NCBI GenBank assembly: GCA_029248755.1
Contig: JAQWIR010000007.1
Coordinates: 1-64,000 of the forward strand
Direction: 5' to 3'
Origin: Porticoccaceae bacterium
GTDB lineage: Bacteria > Pseudomonadota > Gammaproteobacteria > Pseudomonadales > Porticoccaceae
DNA: 64,000 nucleotides
Shown here: positions 1-7,878 of the stretch, in pieces
Layout of the letters: the number at the start of each line of letters is the position of its first letter
How positions within the stretch are numbered: the first letter of the stretch is position 1
Position numbers and translations under genes: made by a program
The notes under the pieces: model-generated
What the model was told of the DNA's origin: nothing
Database searches by the model: none
Seen by the model: only the letters and a program-made list of their open reading frames with translations

Positions 1-448
1 ATTATCACTGTGGCGCGGAAAAATAAATTCAACTTCTGGTGAGGTTATTCTGGATAAAAAAAATAACACAGGTTCTGTGAACGTCGTTATGGCAATGGAT
101 TCTATTGATTTTGGGCATGATGGCATGAATAAACATGCCAAAGGTGATGATATGTTCGATGTCGAAAAATTTCCTGAGGCAACATATGAGGGGGCATTAA
201 TCGATTTTCAGGATGGTGCGCCAACTCAAGTAAAAGGTAAATTAACGCTGCATGGTATTACAAAAGAAGTAGATTTAGATATTAAGACGTTCAAGTGCAA
301 ACTTCATCCATTTAAATTTAAACAGGTGTGTGGTGCAGACATCTACGGAAATATAATGAGGGATGATTTTGGCATAAGCTATGGCAAGATGCTTGGTTTT
401 AAAATGGATGTCGCGTTGCGAATAGGCGTTGAAGCGATTAAAAAATAG
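1..448 (+). CDS. YceI-family protein, C-terminal part (cut by window edge)
   Basis: The frame is open from base 2 to the stop at 448, so the N-terminus lies outside the window; the GTG at 77 is internal, not a start. Residues such as LSLWRGKIN, the D-FGHDGMNKHAKGDDMFDVEKFPE stretch and the later KGKLTLHGITKEVDL segment are the typical order of the YceI lipocalin-like beta-barrel family (S-x-GxF...F-DV..FP...F.....G.LT.hGvt..v). YceI proteins are usually periplasmic and bind isoprenoid or polyprenyl lipids; the ligand here cannot be told. Two cysteines (in KCKL and VCGAD) lie in the region where many family members have none, so a disulfide is possible. Confidence 0.85.
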   Translation, partial: LSLWRGKINSTSGEVILDKKNNTGSVNVVMAMDSIDFGHDGMNKHAKGDDMFDVEKFPEATYEGALIDFQDGAPTQVKGKLTLHGITKEVDLDIKTFKCKLHPFKFKQVCGADIYGNIMRDDFGISYGKMLGFKMDVALRIGVEAIKK

Positions 449-536
449 CCTAATTTGGTGCGATATTGTAGTTGCCCTATGGCAACAGAAAAGCGATTAC
501 GCTTAATTTATAACAAAAATAAAGGTCAAAATACTA

Positions 537-1412
537 ATGAAAATAAGACTAATGATATTTGCTCCTCTTATGCTTTTTTCTTGCATTTCATACGGCGATG
601 AAACGTTTGGTCTTGATACTCCTGAAGGATGGGCTATGGCATTTATGACGTCGTCGGCTCAAAACCTTGGGCAAATGCCACCACAATCTGTCAATATAAG
701 TGATATATCCATTTCGGCGGAGCTAAGCTCTATTCCTCGCCTCACCCAAGAGCAGCAAAAAGTTGGACTTGGAGGCTCCAAGGATGAGGATTTAAACAAA
801 TCCCCAGCGTTTGGAAGGTTAAGAGCCAGTATTGGTTTGCCATGGGATATAAATGCAGAAATTTCTTGGACACCACCTTTTCAAATTAATGGCAGTAAGC
901 CAGACCATTTATGGGGCGCTGCGCTGTCTAAACCCCTATTTAATAATGAAAAAATTGGCATAGGCCTGCGTTTGTTTTTGTTAAGAGGTGGCGTTACTGC
1001 CAGCGTAACATGTAGTGAAGATGTGATTAAATTTGAAGTATATACCGATGAAAATTATGTTGGATGCGTGGGTCTATCAGAGGATAGATTGCAAATGAAT
1101 CACGAGGGAGTTGAAGTTTTCTTATCCTTTAATAACTCATCAGTAATCCTTCCATGGATATCCTTAGCCTCAAGTAACATAGATAATTCTGTTGAAATTG
1201 ATGCGCCACTAAAAGCAGGCAGAGAGACATCAACCATCCATTCAAGTGGATCAATACAAACACTTAGTTTTGGGTTTAACTACGATGTCGGCGAAAATAG
1301 GCGCCTTAGTGTGTCAAGCTCCTATACCCCTCTTGAAGTCCAAAGACCCAATGATAGTTCCGATAATGATAATTTTTGGAATCTGAGGGTAGGTTTAATT
1401 ATTGGCTTTTAG
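537..1412 (+). CDS. Secreted protein of unknown function, probable outer-membrane beta-barrel
   Basis: 291 residues. The first ~20 residues form a signal peptide ending near ISYGDE. The rest alternates polar and hydrophobic residues, has glycine/aromatic-rich strands (for example ASIGLPWDINAEISW, LGFNY-like segments) and ends with ...RVGLIIGF, a C-terminal phenylalanine typical of outer-membrane barrels recognised by BamA. Two cysteines around residues 162-181 could form a loop disulfide. ATG 537 is preceded by AAAGG about 10 bases upstream. I do not recognise a named family. It is followed by a terminator shared with the convergent fpr gene. Confidence 0.6.
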   Translation: MKIRLMIFAPLMLFSCISYGDETFGLDTPEGWAMAFMTSSAQNLGQMPPQSVNISDISISAELSSIPRLTQEQQKVGLGGSKDEDLNKSPAFGRLRASIGLPWDINAEISWTPPFQINGSKPDHLWGAALSKPLFNNEKIGIGLRLFLLRGGVTASVTCSEDVIKFEVYTDENYVGCVGLSEDRLQMNHEGVEVFLSFNNSSVILPWISLASSNIDNSVEIDAPLKAGRETSTIHSSGSIQTLSFGFNYDVGENRRLSVSSSYTPLEVQRPNDSSDNDNFWNLRVGLIIGF

Positions 1413-1478
1413 TGCTTAGTTTCTTCCAATGAAGAAGACCAAGGGCGAATAGATCCTTCTTGCTATTGAACAAGTAAA

Positions 1479-1506
1479 AAAAAGGCCGCCTTTAGGCGAC
1501 CTTTTT
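1479..1506. terminator. Bidirectional rho-independent terminator
   Basis: A-run, then GGCCGCC-TTTA-GGCGACC with one C/A mismatch, then a T-run. It lies between the convergent barrel-like gene (ends 1412) and fpr (ends 1524) and can serve both strands. Confidence 0.75.
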
Positions 1507-1523
1507 GTTACTTTTTAACCAGC

Positions 1524-2294
1524 CTACTCGACAAATGCACGTTCGATTACATATTCACCCATATGGCTGTTGCGAGCTTCAGAGAAACCTCGATCTTCCA
1601 GAATTTTGCACATATCTTTTAGCATGCTTGGACTTCCGCATAACATAAAGCGATCATCCTCTTTTGTTGCAGGCGGCATATCTAAATCTAAAAACAATTT
1701 GCCACAGGTTAACATATCCGTCACTCGACCATTATTAGCAAAGGGTTCTCGAGTCACTAAGGGGTAGTAGATTAATTTACTTCTTACGAATTCCCCAAAA
1801 TACTCGTGCTGAGGCAATTCGTTTGTAATGAAGTCGCTGTAGGCTAATTCAGAGGTATATCGAACCCCATGAACTAAAATGATTTTATCGAACTGTTCAT
1901 AGACTTCTGGGTCTTTAATAATGCTCATAAATGGTGCTAAGCCAGTACCAGTGCCAATCAAATATAGGTTTTTGCCAGGCAACATTTGATCTGTAATTAA
2001 GGTGCCGGTAGGCTTTTTACTAACCAGTATTTCGTCACCAGGTTTTAGATGTTGAAGTTTAGAGGTAAGCGGGCCATTTTCTACTTTAATGCTGAAAAAT
2101 TCGAGTTCATCTTCATAGTTTGCGCTGGCGATACTATAGGCTCTCATCAAAGGTTTGCCTTCGTGCTCTAACCCAATCATGACAAAGTGGCCATTTTTGA
2201 ATCTAAAAGAGGGATCTCTTGTTGTTTTAAAACTAAACAGCGTATCGTTCCAGTGATGAACGCTTGTAACAGTTTCAGTCATGAGTTTTGACAT
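1524..2294 (-). CDS. fpr: Ferredoxin--NADP(+) reductase, bacterial FPR type
   Basis: 256 residues, the usual length of the subclass found in Azotobacter and Pseudomonas. FAD-binding motif RAYSIAS (about residue 52), NADP-binding GTGTGLAPF (about 114) and GVRYTSELAY (about 142), then CGSPSM (about 220). The C-terminus ends ...VIERAFVE, resembling the short hydrophobic tail that stacks near FAD in this subclass. It moves electrons between NADPH and ferredoxin/flavodoxin in the cytosol and is often linked to oxidative stress defence. The ATG at 2294 has an AGAGGT ribosome site about 7 bases upstream; the in-frame Met at residue 5 is less well placed. It stands alone, with its own leader of over 300 bases. 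Confidence 0.93.
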   Translation of the reverse strand: MSKLMTETVTSVHHWNDTLFSFKTTRDPSFRFKNGHFVMIGLEHEGKPLMRAYSIASANYEDELEFFSIKVENGPLTSKLQHLKPGDEILVSKKPTGTLITDQMLPGKNLYLIGTGTGLAPFMSIIKDPEVYEQFDKIILVHGVRYTSELAYSDFITNELPQHEYFGEFVRSKLIYYPLVTREPFANNGRVTDMLTCGKLFLDLDMPPATKEDDRFMLCGSPSMLKDMCKILEDRGFSEARNSHMGEYVIERAFVE

Positions 2295-2620
2295 GCGACT
2301 ACCTCTTGTATTTCGATATACTATTTGTACGTAAAATTTCGGCGATTAGTATAAAAAAATTTATTCATTAGGTATAGGTTTAAGCTTATGTAATAGACGT
2401 AATTTTAGCGATTTTTGTATGACAGTCATAATGTGCGCTTATTTTTGCATCTTATTGGCGGCTAGTATTAACAAATCACAAAGTAATTTTTTAAAAAAAA
2501 ACTAAGAACGAAATCACAGTATTATCTTATTAATTAGATCGTTTATTTTAGTTGATAATTGATCAGCATTGAGCAAAGATAGCATGAGATTATGTATAAA
2601 TTATAGAGATTATATATCTA
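2295..2620. other. Intergenic region between divergent fpr and the SEC-C gene
   Basis: A 326-base AT-rich stretch that must hold the fpr promoter (minus strand) and the promoter of the small SEC-C gene (plus strand). I see no open frame, RNA gene or clear long inverted repeat in it. Confidence 0.5.
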
Positions 2621-2800
2621 ATGATAGAAGACAATGACACTGACGATATGGCTCAGAATTCTAAAACTGACGCCTGCTGTAGCAATCAAAGTTGTAGTAA
2701 TAATGCTCGCCCAGTAAGACGTATTGAGCCTAAGGTTGGGCGAAACGATCCCTGTCCCTGTGGCAATGGCCGTAAATATAAAAAATGCTGTGGTGCCTAG
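2621..2800 (+). CDS. Small SEC-C motif (zinc-binding) protein
   Basis: 59 residues from ATG 2621 to TAG 2800. The C-terminus is a textbook SEC-C motif, [19 protein letters not shown], whose C-x-C-(8)-C-C cysteines bind zinc as at the C-terminus of SecA. The N-terminal half is acidic and carries a second cysteine group (ACCSNQSC, residues 18-25), so the protein may bind more than one metal ion. Small stand-alone SEC-C proteins are common in marine Gammaproteobacteria; their role is not settled. A reverse-strand reading of the same bases (2618-2986) is rejected because the SEC-C motif is unmistakable. The ribosome site is weak. Confidence 0.85.
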   Translation: MIEDNDTDDMAQNSKTDACCSNQSCSNNARPVRRIEPKVGRNDPCPCGNGRKYKKCCGA

Positions 2801-2879
2801 AAGTTTATTATACTTAATAAGGTTAGGGTAAAGGATAACACTGTAGTTTCGGTATTTTTTAGGAGTTACATATAAGCAA

Positions 2880-3737
2880 ATGGATATGAATAGCTTATTT
2901 AACACAAAGGTCGGTGTGGCGCTTGGCGGCGGTGGTGCCAAGGGTGTTGCGCATATTGGTGTATTGAAGGCTCTGGAAGATGCCAATATAAAAGTAGACT
3001 ATGTCGCGGGTACCAGTGTCGGTGCTATGGTGGCTGCTATGTATGCGTTTAACTTAAGTATCGAAACCATAAGCAATATTGCTCGAGATTTAAGTTTGGC
3101 CCAAATTACCACTTTCAAGCTAAATAAAACGGGTTTTTTCTCTGCTGACCCCCTTAAGGAAATTTTGATTGAACATTTGGGCGATGTAAAAATCGAAGAT
3201 GCCACTATTCCGCTATCAATTATTGCCACTGATTTAAATACCGGCGAGGAAGTTATTTTTACGCAAGGGTCTGTTGCTGATGCTGTCTGTGCCTCGGCAT
3301 CTATTCCTGGAGTTTATATTCCTGTGACATTAGATGGTCGTACATTGGTCGATGGTGGGATTGTTCGAAATGTGCCGGTTCAGCCAGTTAAGTCTATGGG
3401 GGCTGGGGTAATAATAGCCAGTCAGCTCGGTGGTGTTGGGGTGTATGAAAAGCCAAAAAATGTACTGGATGTAATGCGCAATGCCTTTGATATTGCACTC
3501 AGTCATCGCACCAATGAAGAGGTAAAAGAAGCAGATATTTTAATTTCCATGGACTTAAAAGACTTTAGTATTGCCGATAATACTGAACGTTACGATGAGT
3601 TATTTTCAATTGGCTACAAAATCGCCGCTAAAAAATTAACTAAGATGGTATGGTATCGAAAAACCAATATTTTTCTCTATATAGGGCGCATTTTCTGTTT
3701 ACTTTCGCCGTTTAAACGGCCAGATATTTTTAAGTAG
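2880..3737 (+). CDS. Patatin-like phospholipase, RssA type
   Basis: 285 residues. The oxyanion-hole glycine run GGGGAKG (16-22), the nucleophile elbow GTSVG (Ser46) and the second catalytic residue in VDGG (Asp158) form the complete patatin Ser-Asp dyad. Bacterial RssA/YchK-type proteins are cytosolic or membrane-associated lipid acyl hydrolases with poorly known substrates. The C-terminus is basic and hydrophobic (WYRKTNIFLYIGRIFCLLSPF), which could anchor it to the membrane. AGGAG lies 14 bases before ATG 2880, a long spacing, but no better start is available. It follows the SEC-C gene by 79 bases and meets the TauE gene tail to tail. Confidence 0.9.
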   Translation: MDMNSLFNTKVGVALGGGGAKGVAHIGVLKALEDANIKVDYVAGTSVGAMVAAMYAFNLSIETISNIARDLSLAQITTFKLNKTGFFSADPLKEILIEHLGDVKIEDATIPLSIIATDLNTGEEVIFTQGSVADAVCASASIPGVYIPVTLDGRTLVDGGIVRNVPVQPVKSMGAGVIIASQLGGVGVYEKPKNVLDVMRNAFDIALSHRTNEEVKEADILISMDLKDFSIADNTERYDELFSIGYKIAAKKLTKMVWYRKTNIFLYIGRIFCLLSPFKRPDIFK

Positions 3738-3744
3738 ACAAGAG

Positions 3745-4527
3745 CTAATCGGCATAAAAAATAATTTTTTTCGCCAATAATAGGCACGCCAATATTACTA
3801 CCAGCAGAAGTATGTTTTGTAATATAACCTGATTCTTTTGGCTTATAGAAAACTGTGATCCTAAAATTCCACCTATAGCTACAGCGATGAGATAGGGTAA
3901 TAGTTGATTAAATGTAAAAGCAATATTATCGGTCTGCCATTTTGCTAGTAAACCGACAATTGAATTACATAGAATAAAAGCGCCACCACAGGCCGCTGCT
4001 TGTTTTATTCCAGCAAGATGCAGTAATAACAATGCAGGTACTAGGTAGATGCCACCGCCAATTCCCACCAATCCAGCTAAAAAACCAAGAACTAAACCGA
4101 GACTTGCTATTCCAAACAATGCAAATTGGCGATTTATTTGTTTCTTTTGATAGGTTTGAGAATCAAAATAACTTAATCGAAAAACAATAAATAGTAGGCT
4201 TATCAATAATAGGCTTTGAATGATGATCTCATCAACGACTAGCAACCCCCCCAAATAGGCAGCTGGCATTGAGAACAAAAGCACTAAGCCAAGTATTTTC
4301 CATGGCATTAAGTCTTTGCGAACAAATTGAAAACAGACCAAGCTGCTTACCAGAATATTAAGGCTGAGGGCAATGGAGGGAATGACCAGCGAGGGGACAG
4401 AGAGTATAACCATCCATGCGGTATAGGATGATCCTCCACCCAAACCCACGCTACTGTGTAGCATAGCTGAAATTAAAAATACGATCAGCAGTATGCTATA
4501 AAAGTACAATGGCTCAATTAACATCAT
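3745..4527 (-). CDS. TauE/SafE-family (TSUP) membrane permease
   Basis: 260 residues with about eight hydrophobic helices in two similar halves. The N-terminal SSVGLGGGSSYTAW and the mid-protein GLVGIGGGIYLVPALLL are the paired glycine-rich motifs of the TSUP/TauE-SafE family, which exports or imports small sulfur or carbon anions such as sulfite or sulfoacetate. Substrate cannot be told from sequence. The ATG at 4527 is followed directly by a second ATG; either could be used. It is convergent with the patatin gene and just downstream of the remains of a TonB receptor on the same strand. Confidence 0.85.
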   Translation of the reverse strand: MMLIEPLYFYSILLIVFLISAMLHSSVGLGGGSSYTAWMVILSVPSLVIPSIALSLNILVSSLVCFQFVRKDLMPWKILGLVLLFSMPAAYLGGLLVVDEIIIQSLLLISLLFIVFRLSYFDSQTYQKKQINRQFALFGIASLGLVLGFLAGLVGIGGGIYLVPALLLLHLAGIKQAAACGGAFILCNSIVGLLAKWQTDNIAFTFNQLLPYLIAVAIGGILGSQFSISQKNQVILQNILLLVVILACLLLAKKIIFYAD

Positions 4528-4653
4528 AGGGTTTATTTCATTTTTAATTAGCCTGACTTAAAGATAGTCGATGGCAATGAACTTAACCCAATTCTAGTGC
4601 AAATAATGCATCGTATTTATGCATAGCCTCCTTTAGAGACTTTTAGATAGTGA

Positions 4654-5074
4654 TTAAAATACTAAACTAGCTAAAAGATAAAAAGCTCGACCTGTACCTG
4701 GGATAACATCACCTATAGCAATTCCACTATTACCTACACGGTTAACACCGTTTAGGTGGTTGGTGTAAAAACGATCAAATAAGTTTGTAATACCTGACCG
4801 CAACTGTATTTGTTTATTAACTGCACGATTAAGTTTGAGTACCAAATCATGGGTATTAAAGTTTATATAGTGCCATTGGTATTACTATTGGCGCCTGGAA
4901 TACTTTTTAGGATTTCTGCGCTATCTGAGCTGGTCGTTGGATTGATGTCCAATAGCTACTGATTTGATTGGGTAGTGGGAATGCTTGAACAGTAATTTTT
5001 TCGAACACTGTATTTTGATTTGCCTGTGTGAGAGTTGCAGTTAAAAGTAGTAGATAAATAGCTTTATTGCCCAT
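4654..5074 (-). pseudogene. Remnant of a TonB-dependent receptor (ends kept, middle lost)
   Basis: On the minus strand, ATG 5074 opens 55 codons (to TAA at 4907) that read as a signal peptide followed by a short plug start (MGNKAIYLLLLTATLTQANQ, then FEKITVQAFPLP). In another frame, from about 4881 to the stop at 4654, the sequence reads as the last strands of a receptor barrel: YQWHYINFNTHDLVL, then LRSGITNLFDRFY, then a terminal ...LLASLVF. The intact gene would need some 600-700 residues between, so most of plug and barrel is deleted and the two ends are out of frame. The NLFDRFY and terminal-Phe signature is characteristic of TonB receptors. No function is expected. Confidence 0.75.
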
Positions 5075-5278
5075 GGCTTAAGACACCTTTTAATACAGCA
5101 GCTAGGTTGAAAGGCCCCAGTATTTCACCGATGGGTTTAAAACTTCTAAAATAGTCGCAGTAATGATCATCGGTCAGTCGAATTTTCTGATTGGCATGGA
5201 GTCAATACCTACATTATCAATTAGTCTATGGATAGGTAGTGCCGACTGCTGGGGTACTAGTTAATAATTGGCACAAAT

Positions 5279-5308
5279 ATGGTGCAAAAACCATGAAAAT
5301 TGCACCAT
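5279..5308. repeat. Short inverted repeat
   Basis: ATGGTGCAA at 5279-5287 and its exact complement TTGCACCAT at 5300-5308, separated by 12 bases. It lies 20 bases from the DUF4278 terminator and is not followed by a T-run on either strand, so it is more likely an operator or decayed structure than a terminator. Confidence 0.5.
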
Positions 5309-5327
5309 TGAAGATCGAATAGATATC

Positions 5328-5359
5328 AAAAAAGCCGAGATTTTGATCTCGGCTTTTTT
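5328..5359. terminator. Rho-independent terminator of the DUF4278 gene
   Basis: A6-GCCGAGA, loop TTTTGA, TCTCGGC-T6: a perfect 13-base-pair arm including the A/T flanks. It starts about 40 bases after the stop codon of the minus-strand DUF4278 gene. Confidence 0.85.
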
Positions 5360-5400
5360 GATGCTAACCTTGGTTGCAGTAGTGCAACTTTTGGCTCGCT

Positions 5401-5583
5401 TTATGCAACAAAAACACTACCGCGGTAAGTGTGCTCACAAGGCTTATGAGACTCTTGGGGTAAAGCAGTATAAGTAGAGCCACGATAAATTTTGGATAAG
5501 CTTTGACGCTTGCTTGCAGATGAAAGGGATTTGCGCACTTGTGTTGCGCCACGGTATAAAATTGAGTTTCTTGAGTTTTTCAT
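5401..5583 (-). CDS. DUF4278-type small basic protein with three YRG repeats
   Basis: 60 residues, rich in Lys, Arg and Ser. Three copies of a Y-R-G-(S/A) motif occur at even spacing: ILYRGAT (8-14), KIYRGST (31-37), HTYRGSV (51-57). This matches the short 'YRGxxY' repeat of DUF4278, known mostly from cyanobacteria and marine bacteria and without an established function. I place the start at ATG 5583 because AGGAG lies 7 bases upstream; the longer frame from 5715 has no such site. The gene ends in its own strong terminator, so it is a stand-alone transcript. Confidence 0.7.
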   Translation of the reverse strand: MKNSRNSILYRGATQVRKSLSSASKRQSLSKIYRGSTYTALPQESHKPCEHTYRGSVFVA

Positions 5584-5707
5584 AACACTTCTCCTATGAG
5601 CTTTTGATTTGCTCGGGTAAAGGAATAAGCGGTCTTTTAACGCATGATCAATGCGAGGCAGTTGAAGCATGCCTTTGCTATTCATTAATATATATGAGGT
5701 TTGATAA

Positions 5708-6268
5708 TTGGTCAATCAATTTATCTTGAAAAAGTTATTTTCGTCTGAGCAGTTGAGCCAGTTGATTGAAACCTTTGGTTTTAAGCGAATGACTCGGGGC
5801 GAGTTTGAAGCCGCTCTTCAAAAAGCATTCTCTGATTATGTCCTTTTGTCTTTGTCGGAGCTTGGTGGTGAGACCGAAGATCATCGTCGACTCTACCTAG
5901 AAGCCCAATTCCATTTGCAAAAGTCTATAAAACTTCTTGAGGGTTTACCCCATCCCGCAGGTAAAATGGCTTATCGCATTTCAAATATGAATGATACGCT
6001 GGACAAGCTGATAGAAGGGCGCAGTGATTTCTCTGCAGAGCGCGCCACTCGGTTCGTTGAGAAGAATTTAGTGAGGCAGTTACGCAATCTTTGGATGGCT
6101 AATACAGCGACTCCCTTTCATGCCGGCAGTGATAATTCTGGGCGCAACCCAAGAGATTTTCTACTTTGTTGTTTTTCGGCGGCTGGTAATCAATATCCAG
6201 AATTAACCTGGTTTAAATCAGTAGACCGTGTTGTTGCTGATCAATTGATTAAAATCATTAAACGCTAG
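5708..6268 (+). CDS. Unrecognised cytosolic helical protein
   Basis: 186 residues, predicted mostly alpha-helical, no signal peptide and no membrane segment. The only in-frame start near the beginning is TTG 5708, with GAGG 8 bases upstream. Notable stretches: TRGEFEAALQKAFSDYVLLSLSELGG near the N-terminus and a C-terminal part with ARNLW-like aromatic clusters and FLLCCFSAAGNQ. I do not recognise the family. It is divergent from the DUF4278 gene with a 124-base shared leader. Confidence 0.55.
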   Translation: MVNQFILKKLFSSEQLSQLIETFGFKRMTRGEFEAALQKAFSDYVLLSLSELGGETEDHRRLYLEAQFHLQKSIKLLEGLPHPAGKMAYRISNMNDTLDKLIEGRSDFSAERATRFVEKNLVRQLRNLWMANTATPFHAGSDNSGRNPRDFLLCCFSAAGNQYPELTWFKSVDRVVADQLIKIIKR

Positions 6269-6510
6269 TAGAGTTTTACTCAATTAAAAGGCTCAAGGGG
6301 TTAAATTTTTGATAAAACCACAATATATTGGGGTTCTACTTGGTTAATTAACCCTATTTAGCATAACTCATTCACTTGTATTATGGTTTTTGTTGAATTA
6401 TTATGCCGAAACGAGCAAATCTTAGGATTTACTCGTCACATTGATTTGCTTGCCTACTAGGGGCTTGTTTTATCAAAAACAAAAATTTAACTTTGAGGTT
6501 AAAACATACT

Positions 6511-7098
6511 ATGAAAACTTTTAATAAAACTTTAATTGCTGCTACAACAATTGCAACATTCGGTCTAGCTGCTGCTCCATCGGCACTATCTCTTGAAGCT
6601 TCTGCATCATTGGCTACTTCATACCTTTTCCGTGGTGGTGAAGAGGGCTCTGGTTCAGCTGTTGTAAATGCAGATGTTAGTGGAGAAATGAGCGGTATTG
6701 CTTACGGACTATTCGTATCATCAGGTGATACTGACGGTACAGAGCATGATTTCTATGCATCATACTCTGGCACTGCTGGTGCAATCAGCTACACAATTGG
6801 TTACGCTGATTACAACTACTCTGATGATAGTGCAGATTTTGAAGAAGCTTATGTTTCTTTAGGTTATGGTCCTGTTAGTGTTACTAGATATGACAATCAA
6901 GACAATGACGATGAGTACACTGTAGTTGGTTATGATGCTGGTGCATTCTCTTTCGCCTATGGTGATAACAATCAAGCTGGTATGCCAGAGACTCACTTCG
7001 ACGTAAGCTATGCTGTAAATGACAAGCTAACATTGACTGTTAGTGAGCCAGATGAAGCTGATACTATCGTTGTAGCGTCTTACTCACTATCGTTTTAA
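6511..7098 (+). CDS. TorF-like putative outer-membrane porin (TIGR02001 family)
   Basis: 195 residues from ATG 6511 (MKTFNKTLIA..., signal peptide cut after SALS). The mature part begins LEASASLATSYLFRGGEEGSGSA, matching the 'tSnYlFRGiSqt' opening of the TIGR02001/TorF family, followed by about ten amphipathic strands and a terminal Phe (SYSLSF). It is highly acidic, as marine barrel proteins often are. It should form a small outer-membrane barrel; pore function is presumed from the family name only. An upstream in-frame TTG at 6493 would spoil the signal peptide, so ATG 6511 is preferred. A terminator follows 120 bases downstream. Confidence 0.75.
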   Translation: MKTFNKTLIAATTIATFGLAAAPSALSLEASASLATSYLFRGGEEGSGSAVVNADVSGEMSGIAYGLFVSSGDTDGTEHDFYASYSGTAGAISYTIGYADYNYSDDSADFEEAYVSLGYGPVSVTRYDNQDNDDEYTVVGYDAGAFSFAYGDNNQAGMPETHFDVSYAVNDKLTLTVSEPDEADTIVVASYSLSF

Positions 7099-7218
7099 TT
7101 AGTGATTCGGAGTGTCTAAAGGGTCCAGTACTCTCCCAAGAGCTGGAATTAGGCAAGCTCCTTAAAAGCAAGGAAGTTAGTAACAAAGTGTAATGTATGT
7201 TTTCAATAAGTAAGAACT

Positions 7219-7255
7219 GGCCTCTATGCAGTAAAAAGCATAGGGGCCTTTTTTT
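7219..7255 (+). terminator. Rho-independent terminator after the TorF-like gene
   Basis: GGCCTCTATGC, loop of eight bases, GCATAGGGGCC (11 pairs, one G-U) then seven T residues. Confidence 0.85.
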
Positions 7256-7352
7256 AACTAGCGTATTCTCTGCAATGTCTGTTTCTACAAAATCTTTAAA
7301 TAAACCTTTTGCTTAAAGTAAGCGTAATTATTAAAAATACTAAGTAATTGCT

Positions 7353-7877
7353 ATGAATCTTGTGATCAATTTTGTTGGCTTTCAAATCGGCTGGTTTGCC
7401 TGTGTTATTGGTGCGGCTCAGAGTCTGCCTTTTTTTTCCATACTTTGCGCGCTAGTCATTGTCGCCTTTCATCTTTATAGAAATAGTTCTAGGTCTGAGC
7501 TATATATCATTATTACAGCAATAGTTATTGGTTTTATATGGGAGACGTTATTATTATCCTCTGGTTGGCTTTCCTATAGTTTAACTGGTGATAGTCTGGT
7601 TTTTGCCCCTATATGGTTGGTGGCAATGTGGGCATTATTTGCGTCTACAGTGAATCATTCCATGGCGTGGTTAAAAGGCCGCTGGCTTTTAGCTTCACTT
7701 TTAGGTGCAATATTTGGTCCGCTGGCGTTTATTGCGGGAGAGACTTTTGGGGCGGTGGTGTTTTTAGATCGCTTTTTTGCACTATTATCATTGGTTTTAG
7801 GCTGGGCGGTTTTAATGCCACTTTTACTATGGTTAGCTGATAAATTTCAAAACCGCTTTGAAAATATGGAAAATTAA
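7353..7877 (+). CDS. DUF2878 membrane protein
   Basis: 174 residues with five to six hydrophobic helices. The opening NFVGFQIGWFACVIGA is the family signature (N-x-x-x-FQ-x-GW-x-xCV) of DUF2878, an integral inner-membrane protein family. It is the first gene of a run of seven same-strand genes separated by 1-24 bases or overlapping. In many proteobacteria DUF2878 travels with DUF1295, DUF1365, an FAD amine-oxidase-like protein and Cfa, so a role in phospholipid fatty-acid modification or its membrane handling is likely, but the biochemical step is unknown. Confidence 0.85.
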   Translation: MNLVINFVGFQIGWFACVIGAAQSLPFFSILCALVIVAFHLYRNSSRSELYIIITAIVIGFIWETLLLSSGWLSYSLTGDSLVFAPIWLVAMWALFASTVNHSMAWLKGRWLLASLLGAIFGPLAFIAGETFGAVVFLDRFFALLSLVLGWAVLMPLLLWLADKFQNRFENMEN

Positions 7878-7878
7878 A

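Larger units (their letters stand above)
5075..5400. other. Gene-free stretch upstream of the receptor remnant
   Basis: About 326 bases with no supported gene. It holds the old leader of the decayed receptor, a 9-base-arm inverted repeat at 5279-5308 and the DUF4278 terminator at 5328-5359. Short frames here (for example 5268-5477 plus) have no recognisable protein and cross the terminator. Confidence 0.5.

Noticed and set aside
2618..2986. 122-residue minus-strand frame
   Set aside because: It is antisense to the SEC-C gene and the start of the patatin gene, both with unmistakable motifs.
5075..5260. Cobalamin-type riboswitch upstream of the decayed TonB receptor
   Set aside because: I looked for the conserved B12-box pattern on the minus strand and did not find it.
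5268..5477. 69-residue plus-strand frame
   Set aside because: It runs through a perfect terminator hairpin and lies antisense to the DUF4278 gene.
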